DNA of 19,490 nt from the NCBI GenBank assembly GCA_036518635.1, contig DATDMT010000221.1:1-19490 (forward strand). Direction: 5' to 3'. Positions 1-5,667 of this stretch are shown here, one piece after another. Numbering within the stretch: position 1 is the first letter of the stretch; each line of letters begins with the position of its first letter. The stretch is from AWTP1-18 sp036518635. GTDB taxonomy: Bacteria; Pseudomonadota; Gammaproteobacteria; Burkholderiales; Rhodocyclaceae. Both the position numbers and the translations under genes were made by a program. Below the pieces are notes generated by a model. It made no database searches and was not told the origin of the DNA. It saw only the letters and a list, made by a program, of their open reading frames with translations.

Positions 1-985
1 CGTTGAGGTCGCCGCCGGCGAAATCCCGCGCCTTGATGCCGAGAATTTCCGCCAGGCGCGGGTTGGCCCGCAGCACGCGGCGGCCGCGGGTGAGGACGAT
101 GCCCACCGTGGCGCTGTCGAAAATCAGCTGCTGTTCGTCCAGGGCCTGGCGCAGTTGGGCCTCGGCGGCCTTCGCGGCGGAGATGTCCTCCACCATCCAG
201 GCCGAGCCGGCGGCGCCGTTGCCCGGCTCGAAGGCGCGGCCGGAGAAGCGCACCCAGAACAGGCTGCCGTCGGCGCGCTGCATCTGCGCCTCGCCGCGGT
301 GCTCGCGGCCGGCGGCGATATCCTCGTCGAAGGCGCGGATCGCCGCGGAAAACCGATCGTCGGAGGGGAACAGCCGATCCACCGGCTGGTCGATCAGGGC
401 GCCGACGGCGTAACCGAACAGTTGCTCGAAAAAGGCGTTGCAGCGGGCGACCCGTTCGCTACGCACCACGGCGATGCCGATCAGGCTGGTGTCGAAGATG
501 CCCAGCAGCTCGCGGGTCATCTTGTCCAGGGTGTCGCGCATCAGGTGGTCTTCGGTGACGTCCTCCATGATCCAGATGGTGCCCTCGCGGGGGCGCTCCG
601 GATCCACCGCCTTGGCCGAGATGCGGCACCAGAACAGGCTGCCGTCGGCGCGCCGCATCGGCCGTTCGCCGCGATAGGCCTCGCCGGCGATCAGCACCGG
701 CACGGCATCGTGGGCCATCTCGTCGTAGGCTTCCAGCGAGGGATGCAGATCGAGGCCGGAGATGCCGATGAACTCCTCCATCCGGTAGCCCCACATCCGC
801 GCCGCCAGGGGGTTGGCCTGGACCACGTAGCGATTGCGGGTGAACAGGATGCCGACCGTGGCGTTTTCCAGAATCGCCCGCAGTTCGCGCACCGCGTGGT
901 GCGTCAGGGCACTGCTGTGGGTCAGGACCGTAGCGCCCTCGGCCGCCGTGGCCGGGGATTTCCGCGACGGCGAATCCCCGATCAC
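1..985 (-). CDS. Multi-PAS sensory protein, 5' part only (runs off left edge)
   Basis: Reading the minus strand from a GTG at 985 gives 328 open codons to the window edge. Three PAS repeats are visible. The first (about residues 35-155) has a core like ENATVGILFTRN and ends IWIMEDVTED. The second (about 157-275) has FDTSLIGIAVV and ends AWMVEDISAA. The third begins near 280 with FDSATVGIVLTRG. Each of the first two carries the RRADGSLFW/QRADGSLFW strand typical of PAS_9/PAS_3 domains. No membrane segment is seen. The GTG overlaps the TGA of the upstream dehydrogenase (GTGA), which suggests translational coupling; no ATG occurs in frame before the first PAS. The output domain is missing. A GGDEF/EAL or histidine kinase output is possible, and the neighbours favour GGDEF/EAL, but this is inference. 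Confidence 0.82.
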   Translation of the reverse strand, partial: MIGDSPSRKSPATAAEGATVLTHSSALTHHAVRELRAILENATVGILFTRNRYVVQANPLAARMWGYRMEEFIGISGLDLHPSLEAYDEMAHDAVPVLIAGEAYRGERPMRRADGSLFWCRISAKAVDPERPREGTIWIMEDVTEDHLMRDTLDKMTRELLGIFDTSLIGIAVVRSERVARCNAFFEQLFGYAVGALIDQPVDRLFPSDDRFSAAIRAFDEDIAAGREHRGEAQMQRADGSLFWVRFSGRAFEPGNGAAGSAWMVEDISAAKAAEAQLRQALDEQQLIFDSATVGIVLTRGRRVLRANPRLAEILGIKARDFAGGDLN

Positions 986-1863
986 CGAGGCGCTTTCCCG
1001 CCGATACGGCGCAGCAGGGTCAGCACCGAGATCGAATCCTTCTCGCCCAGGCCCGCCCCCACCACACCGTTCATCAACTGGGCGAAGGCGGCGGCGATGG
1101 GCATCATCAGGCCGCCGCGATGGGCCTCGTCGAGGACGATACGCATGTCCTTCTGGTGCATCCAGGCCTTGAAGCCCGGTTCGAAGTTGCCGTCCAGCAT
1201 GCGCTGGCCGTGGTTCTCCAGCACCCGGCTGTAGGCGAAGCCGCCGAGCAGGGCCTCGCGCACCTTGGCGAAGTCCACCCCCGACTGCTCGGCCAGGGTG
1301 ATCGACTCGGCCACGGCAGCAATGCCGGCGGCCACCAGCACCTGGTTGCAGGCCTTGGCCACCTGGCCGGCGCCGATTTCGCCGATGCGATTGACGGTCT
1401 TGCCGACTGCGTTGAACAAGGGCAGCACCCGTTCGAAGACCTCGGCCTTGCCACCGGCCATGATGGTCAGCGTCGCCTCGATGGCGCCCTTCTCGCCGCC
1501 GGACACCGGCGCATCGACGAATTCGATGCCCTGGGTCGCCAAGCGGCTGCCGATGTCGCGGGCTGCGCTCGGGCCGATGGTACTCATGTCCACCACCACC
1601 AGGCCCGGCGCCGCGCCGGCGGCCAGGCCCTGCTCGCCGAAGGCCAGGGCGGCGACGTCGCTGCCGTCGGCCACCATGGTGATCACCACCTCCACCGCCG
1701 CGGCCAGCTCGGCCGGCGTGGCGTGGAGCTGGGCGCCGCTGTCGCGGAAAGGCACCAGGGACTCGGGGCGGCGCGCCCACAGATGCAGTTCGTGGCCGGC
1801 CTTTTGCAAATGCCCGGCCATCGGCCGACCCATCAAACCCAATCCGATGAAACCGACTCTCAT
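982..1863 (-). CDS. NAD(P)-dependent beta-hydroxyacid dehydrogenase (GarR/GlxR / 3-hydroxyisobutyrate dehydrogenase family)
   Basis: A 293-aa protein, normal length for the family. The N-terminal Rossmann fold has the dinucleotide motif GLGLMG at 7-12. The substrate-binding signature FVDAPVSGG lies at 115-123. The catalytic lysine is K170 in GAGQVAKACNQ, with N173 following, and the helical C-terminal domain has the conserved WMHQKDMRIVLDEA stretch. Family members reduce tartronate semialdehyde to glycerate or oxidise 3-hydroxyisobutyrate or related acids with NAD(P); the substrate cannot be fixed from sequence. 2-hydroxy-3-oxopropionate reductase is the nearest guess. The ATG overlaps the TGA of the DUF4202 gene (ATGA), and the TGA overlaps the GTG start of the PAS gene, so this is the middle gene of a tightly coupled operon. 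A longer reading starting at 2220 would fuse out-of-frame DUF4202 sequence and was discarded. Confidence 0.93.
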   Translation of the reverse strand: MRVGFIGLGLMGRPMAGHLQKAGHELHLWARRPESLVPFRDSGAQLHATPAELAAAVEVVITMVADGSDVAALAFGEQGLAAGAAPGLVVVDMSTIGPSAARDIGSRLATQGIEFVDAPVSGGEKGAIEATLTIMAGGKAEVFERVLPLFNAVGKTVNRIGEIGAGQVAKACNQVLVAAGIAAVAESITLAEQSGVDFAKVREALLGGFAYSRVLENHGQRMLDGNFEPGFKAWMHQKDMRIVLDEAHRGGLMMPIAAAFAQLMNGVVGAGLGEKDSISVLTLLRRIGGKAPR

Positions 1864-2477
1864 GCCATCTCCTCGGCGATCGCCTTCTGGATCAGCGGCA
1901 GCAGATCGGCCGGCAGGCGCAGTGCGCCGGACAGGGCGAAGGCGCGGGCGGCGTCGGACATCTTCTTCCAGGTCTTGCGGATGATCAGCAGCCACTTGGC
2001 TTCGTCGTAATCCGGCTTCTGCGCGGCAAAGCCGGTCATGTAGTGCTCGATGAAGACCAGGGCGGCGACGTCCTCCACCAGTTGGGTGTCCGGGTTGTCG
2101 CGCAGGTTTTTCTTGTCGATGGCGGCGGCGGCGCGCGCCACGGTGGCCTCGTCGCAACCGGCCGCGCTCAGCAGTCGCGCCGCGGTCTCGGCGTGGAAGC
2201 GATAGAGCCCGGTACGCCACTGGAAATAGCCGGGCTTGGTCATCGGGAAATCGCTGCGCGGAATCTTCCAGCGCTGCACATGCTGGGCGCGTACCGCCAG
2301 CTTGATGGCATCGGCCGCGGCAGGAGCAAAGCGCGCCAACATCTCGCTCATGCGGCGCCCGTAGAGCAGCTCCTTAGGTACCGTCTCGGCCCCGTCCTGG
2401 TCGCTGTTGGGATCTTCCGCATTGGCGGCGTCGATCAACGCCAGCGCCTGCATCAAGGTGTCTACGGCCTTTTGCAT
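1860..2477 (-). CDS. DUF4202 domain-containing protein
   Basis: A 205-aa soluble protein without signal peptide or membrane segment. I recognise it as DUF4202 from the N-terminal IDAANAEDPN block (residues about 15-24), the YGRRMSEML block (about 39-47), ARAQHVQRWKIPRSDFP (about 63-79) and KPGYFQWR. The family has no established function that I know of. The pattern of conserved H, R and W residues in helical context (RAQHVQRW, YRFHAETA, FIEHYMTGF) loosely recalls an HD-type metal-binding helical fold, but this is only an impression. ATG at 2475-2477 is preceded by a purine run GGGGGT about 4 nt upstream. It is the first gene of the operon DUF4202 - dehydrogenase - PAS protein, and it is transcribed divergently from the nitrate reductase gene. 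Confidence 0.88.
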   Translation of the reverse strand: MQKAVDTLMQALALIDAANAEDPNSDQDGAETVPKELLYGRRMSEMLARFAPAAADAIKLAVRAQHVQRWKIPRSDFPMTKPGYFQWRTGLYRFHAETAARLLSAAGCDEATVARAAAAIDKKNLRDNPDTQLVEDVAALVFIEHYMTGFAAQKPDYDEAKWLLIIRKTWKKMSDAARAFALSGALRLPADLLPLIQKAIAEEMA

Positions 2478-2501
2478 GCTACCCCCATGATTAAGCTGCT
2501 G

Positions 2502-2530
2502 ATTATAGCCATGCCACCCTGCATTGACGT
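2502..2530 (-). promoter_or_regulatory. Candidate sigma-70 promoter of the DUF4202 operon
   Basis: On the minus strand a perfect TATAAT occupies 2507-2502. The hexamer 17 bp upstream (2530-2525, ACGTCA) matches TTGACA poorly, which fits an activator-dependent promoter. The start of transcription would fall near 2495, about 18 nt before the ATG and just upstream of the GGGGG ribosome binding site. Confidence 0.45.
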
Positions 2531-2543
2531 GAGCTTAATCACG
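2528..2543. promoter_or_regulatory. Candidate CRP/FNR-superfamily operator
   Basis: CGTGAGCTTAATCACG has the half-site arrangement GTGA-N6-TCAC used by CRP-like regulators, with symmetric C/G flanks. Its centre (2535.5) lies about 41 bp upstream of the start predicted for the DUF4202 operon, the class II activator position. The right-hand part, AGCTTAATCA (2532-2541), is repeated in inverted orientation at 2488-2497 over the predicted start site. The binding protein is unknown. Confidence 0.4.
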
Positions 2544-2594
2544 AGGCGAATCTCATGCGGCGCAGCACCAAATTGGCTCACCACCATCCCGCCG

Positions 2595-2633
2595 CGCACC
2601 ATGCTGGTGGCCCAAATGCACGAAATTGCGCCA
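2595..2633 (+). promoter_or_regulatory. Candidate NtrC-type sites upstream of the nitrate reductase gene
   Basis: CGCACCATGCTGGTGGC at 2595-2611 matches the NtrC pattern TGCACYANNNTGGTGCA at all but the two 3'-terminal positions and the first base. A weaker copy, TGCACGAAATTGCGCCA, sits at 2617-2633, 22 bp (two helical turns) downstream, with a good left half only. The centres lie near -75 and -53 from the predicted start, closer than the usual NtrC enhancer position, so the assignment is tentative. Confidence 0.42.
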
Positions 2634-2650
2634 TCCATGCGCCACTGCCG

Positions 2651-2667
2651 CTGGCGCGCCATTTGCT
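2651..2667 (+). promoter_or_regulatory. Candidate sigma-54 promoter of the nitrate reductase gene
   Basis: CTGGCGCGCCATTTGCT matches the sigma-54 pattern YTGGCACG-N4-TTGCW with one change (A to G). The GG (2653-2654) and GC (2665-2666) elements are exactly 12 bp apart. Transcription would start near 2678, only about 3 nt before the ATG at 2681. Confidence 0.55.
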
Positions 2668-2680
2668 CATAGCCAACACC

Positions 2681-5422
2681 ATGAACGCGACGAAATCCAC
2701 CTGCTGTTATTGCGGCACCGGCTGCGGCCTGGTGATCGAACACGACGGCACCGCCATCACCGGGGTGCATGGCGACACCGACCACCCCGCCAACTTCGGC
2801 CGCCTCTGCACCAAGGGTTCCACCCTGCACTTGTCCAACTCGCCCGAGACGCGGGTGCTGCGCGCCCAGCAGCCGGAGCTGCGCCAGGACAAGGCGACGC
2901 CGCGCCAAGCCGTCGCCTGGGATGCCGCCCTCGACCACGCCGCCGACAAGTTCGCCGCGGCGATCCGCGAGCATGGCCCGGATAGCGTCGCCTTCTACAT
3001 CTCCGGCCAATTGCTGACCGAGGACTACTACGTCTTCAACAAGCTGGCCAAGGGCCTGGTGGGCACCAACAACGTGGACAGCAATTCGCGCCTGTGCATG
3101 TCCAGCGCGGTGGTCGGCTACAAGCTGACCCTGGGTTCCGACGCCCAGCCCTGTTCCTATGAGGACATCGACCAGGCCGACGTGATCTTCATCACCGGCT
3201 CCAATACCGCCTACGCCCACCCCATCGTCTTCCGCCGCATCGAGGCGGCCAAGCAGGCCCGGCCGGAGATGCAGATCATCGTCGCCGACCCGCGCCGCAC
3301 CGACACCGCCGAGCTGGCCGACCTCTACCTGCCGCTGCTGCCCGGCAGCGACATCGCCCTCTACAACGCGATGCTGCACGTGATGCTGTGGGAGAACCTG
3401 ATCGACGAGGATTTCATCCGCGACCACACCGAAGGCTTCGACGCCCTGCGCGAAGCGGTGCGCGAGATGACTCCGGCCGCCGCCGCAGCGATCTGCGGCC
3501 TGCGGGCCGAGGACATCGTCAGCGCCGCGCGCCTGCTCGGCGCCCGCGGCAAGACCGCGCTGTCGCTGTGGTGTCAGGGCCTCAACCAGTCCAGCCACGG
3601 TGCCCACAACAACGCCGCGCTGATCCAGCTACACCTAGCCACCGGCAAGATCGGCAAGCCCGGCTGCGGCCCCTTCTCCCTCACCGGCCAGCCGAATGCC
3701 ATGGGCGGCCGCGAGACCGGCGCCATGGCCAACCTGCTGTCGGGCCACCGCGATCTGGCCAATCCGGCCGACCGGGCCGAAGTCGCCCGCCTCTGGGGCG
3801 TGGACCGCGTGCCCGAGCAACCCGGCCTGAGCGCCGTCGAACTCTTCGACGCGGTCGCCGCCGGCCGCATCAAGGCGCTGTGGATCGCCTGCACCAATCC
3901 GGCGCAATCGATGCCCGACGCGGAAAAGGTGCATGCCGCCCTGGCCGCCTGCGACTTCGTCGTGGTCCAGGAAGCCTTTGCCCATACCGATACCACGGCC
4001 TATGCCGACCTGCTGCTGCCGGCCGCCGCCTGGGGTGAGAAGGAAGGCGTGGTGACCAATTCCGAGCGCCGCATCAGCCGCGTCCAGGCCGCCGTGCCGG
4101 CGCCCGGCGAGGCCCGCGCCGACTGGCGCATCGCCGCCGACTTCGCCCGCATCCTCGGCGCCAAGCTGGGCCGCGCCGAGCAGGCGGCACGGATGTTCGA
4201 TTTCGCCAACGCCGAGGCGGTGTTCAACGAGCATCGCGCCACCACCGTCGGCCGCGACCTGGACATCGGCGGCCTCTCCTACGCCCTACTGGAATCCGCC
4301 GGGCCGCAGCAATGGCCCTTCCCCGCCGGCGCCAAGGTCGGAGCGGTGCGCCTCTACGGCGACGGCCGCTTCGCCACCGCCGACGGCCGCGCCAAGTTCG
4401 TCGCCACCCGCCACCAGCCGGTGGCCGAAGGCGTCGATGCCCGCTACCCGATCCGCCTGATCACCGGCCGCCTGCGCGACCAGTGGCACGGCATGAGCCG
4501 CACCGGCACCGTGGCGCGGCTGTTCAACCACGTCGCCGAACCGCAACTGGAACTCAACGCCACCGACCTGGAGCGGCGCGGCATCGCCGACGGCGAGCTG
4601 GTCAAGGTCAAGAGCCGGCGCGGCGCCTTCATCGCCCGCGCCAAGGCCACCGGCTCGATCCGCATCGGCCAGGCCTTCATGCCGATGCACTGGGGCGGCC
4701 AGTTCATGTCCGGGGTCGGCGCCAACGCCGTCACCCTGCCAGCCTTCGATCCCTACTCGAAGCAGCCGGAACTCAAGCACAGCGCCGTCGCCATCGAAAA
4801 ATTCAATGCCGCCTGGCAACTGGTGGCCCTGCGCCGCTTCGGCCCCGGCCGCGGTGGCGACACCCTGGCCCTGCACGCAGCGATGCAGCCCTGGCTGGCC
4901 CGCTGCGACCACGCCACGCTGACCCTGATCGGCCGCGACGATCCGGTGCTGGTGTTCCGCGCCTGGTCCGCCCAGGCCTGGGACGACGCCACCCTGGAAG
5001 CCCTCGACGCGGCCCTCGGCATCGACGCCGAGCACCATGCGATCTTCTTCGCCGACGCCAAGCGCGGCATCGCCAAGCGCGCCCTGCTCGAAGGCGGCCT
5101 GCTCACAGGCGTCCGCCTGGCCGGCGAAACCCGCGCCACGGATTGGCTGAAGGACCTGATGGTGCAGGGCGCCTCGGCGCCGGAACTGCGCCGCTGGCTG
5201 CTCGCCCCGATCGCCCAGCCGCCAGCCGGCACCGTCAGCCGCGGCCGCGTGGTGTGCAACTGCTACGACGTTTCCGAAGACGAAATCCTCGGCGACGCCA
5301 AGGCCGGCCTGGATCTCTCCGCCCTACAGGACAAGCGCAAGTGCGGCACCTCCTGCGGCTCCTGCGTACCCGAGATCAAGCGCCTGCTGGCCGCCGGCCA
5401 TAGCGCCCGCGCCGCGGCCTGA
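2681..5422 (+). CDS. nasA: Assimilatory nitrate reductase, molybdopterin catalytic subunit with C-terminal BFD-like [2Fe-2S] domain
   Basis: A 913-aa cytoplasmic molybdopterin oxidoreductase (NasA family, bis-MGD) that reduces nitrate to nitrite. The N-terminal [4Fe-4S] ligands are C8, C11, C15 and C43, followed by the conserved K45 (LCTKG). C139 in NSRLCMSSAV is the likely molybdenum ligand. The MGD-binding C-terminal domain holds ITGRLRDQWHGMSRTG (about residue 595). A domain at about 710-855 precedes a BFD-like [2Fe-2S] domain with C859, C861, C892 and C895, as in Klebsiella NasA. There is no twin-arginine signal, which fits an assimilatory enzyme. The ATG at 2681 is chosen because the first Fe-S cysteine is residue 8; an upstream ATG at 2555 adds 42 unrelated residues. 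No Shine-Dalgarno precedes the ATG. A dedicated NasC-like NADH flavoprotein is absent from the window, so the electron donor is unknown. Confidence 0.95.
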   Translation: MNATKSTCCYCGTGCGLVIEHDGTAITGVHGDTDHPANFGRLCTKGSTLHLSNSPETRVLRAQQPELRQDKATPRQAVAWDAALDHAADKFAAAIREHGPDSVAFYISGQLLTEDYYVFNKLAKGLVGTNNVDSNSRLCMSSAVVGYKLTLGSDAQPCSYEDIDQADVIFITGSNTAYAHPIVFRRIEAAKQARPEMQIIVADPRRTDTAELADLYLPLLPGSDIALYNAMLHVMLWENLIDEDFIRDHTEGFDALREAVREMTPAAAAAICGLRAEDIVSAARLLGARGKTALSLWCQGLNQSSHGAHNNAALIQLHLATGKIGKPGCGPFSLTGQPNAMGGRETGAMANLLSGHRDLANPADRAEVARLWGVDRVPEQPGLSAVELFDAVAAGRIKALWIACTNPAQSMPDAEKVHAALAACDFVVVQEAFAHTDTTAYADLLLPAAAWGEKEGVVTNSERRISRVQAAVPAPGEARADWRIAADFARILGAKLGRAEQAARMFDFANAEAVFNEHRATTVGRDLDIGGLSYALLESAGPQQWPFPAGAKVGAVRLYGDGRFATADGRAKFVATRHQPVAEGVDARYPIRLITGRLRDQWHGMSRTGTVARLFNHVAEPQLELNATDLERRGIADGELVKVKSRRGAFIARAKATGSIRIGQAFMPMHWGGQFMSGVGANAVTLPAFDPYSKQPELKHSAVAIEKFNAAWQLVALRRFGPGRGGDTLALHAAMQPWLARCDHATLTLIGRDDPVLVFRAWSAQAWDDATLEALDAALGIDAEHHAIFFADAKRGIAKRALLEGGLLTGVRLAGETRATDWLKDLMVQGASAPELRRWLLAPIAQPPAGTVSRGRVVCNCYDVSEDEILGDAKAGLDLSALQDKRKCGTSCGSCVPEIKRLLAAGHSARAAA

Positions 5423-5432
5423 GCCGCGGCGC
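5409..5432 (+). repeat. Perfect GC-rich hairpin centred on the nitrate reductase stop codon
   Basis: GCGCCGCGGC (5409-5418) and GCCGCGGCGC (5423-5432) are perfect inverted arms around the 4-nt loop CTGA, which holds the TGA stop codon. No T-run follows, so it is not a canonical intrinsic terminator. It could stabilise the 3' end of the transcript or act with Rho. Confidence 0.7.
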
Positions 5433-5456
5433 CAGCCACCGCCGCCACACTGACGC

Positions 5457-5490
5457 GGCAAGACACGGCAAGACACGGCAAGACACGGCA
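5457..5490 (+). repeat. Tandem 10-bp repeat, three copies plus a partial fourth
   Basis: The unit GGCAAGACAC is repeated perfectly at 5457, 5467 and 5477, followed by GGCA. The period equals about one turn of DNA. It lies in a non-coding stretch upstream of a cyclic-di-GMP gene. It may be phased protein-binding sites or a slippage-prone microsatellite. Confidence 0.85.
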
Positions 5491-5500
5491 CTGCGCAAGC

Positions 5501-5516
5501 GTGACGCGATAGTCAC
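5501..5516. promoter_or_regulatory. Inverted repeat GTGAC-N6-GTCAC, possible operator
   Basis: The perfect dyad GTGACGCGATAGTCAC lies about 150 bp upstream of the GAF-PAS-GGDEF-EAL start. GTGA and TCAC are 8 nt apart, so it does not fit the CRP spacing of 6. No regulator is assigned. Confidence 0.3.
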
Positions 5517-5667
5517 CATCACGCCCATACCCCGGAAAAACCTCCTCAATATTCAGGGTATTTTGGATTTCCCCAGGGAAAATCTCCTCGTCATTCATGC
5601 GGTCTTGTATAACTATCCGCCTGTCTTTAATCTTCAAATCTAAAGCATCGTCAGTGGCCGGGGGGAG

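Larger units (their letters stand above)
5423..5667. other. Intergenic region between the nitrate reductase and the GAF-PAS-GGDEF-EAL gene
   Basis: These 245 bases hold no convincing gene. They contain the right arm of the stop-codon hairpin, three tandem copies of a 10-bp unit (5457-5486), a dyad GTGAC-N6-GTCAC at 5501-5516, and an imperfect direct repeat of about 24 nt (5534-5557 and 5577-5600). A TATAAC at 5608-5613 could be a -10 element, but no convincing -35 lies upstream. Confidence 0.6.

Noticed and set aside
155..1234. Plus-strand frame of 359 codons across the left end
   Set aside because: The minus strand encodes clear PAS repeats and the dehydrogenase C-terminus here; the plus frame spans both with no homology.
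2555..2680. Upstream in-frame ATG for the nitrate reductase
   Set aside because: It would add 42 residues unlike any NasA N-terminus and would lie upstream of the sigma-54 motif, over the NtrC-like sites.
2601..2680. An ANTAR hairpin pair in front of the nitrate reductase gene
   Set aside because: No two A1/G4 hexaloop stems and no intrinsic terminator are present, and the predicted leader is too short.
5457..5490. Short tandem units as a CRISPR array
   Set aside because: The units are contiguous 10-bp copies without spacers, and no cas genes are present.
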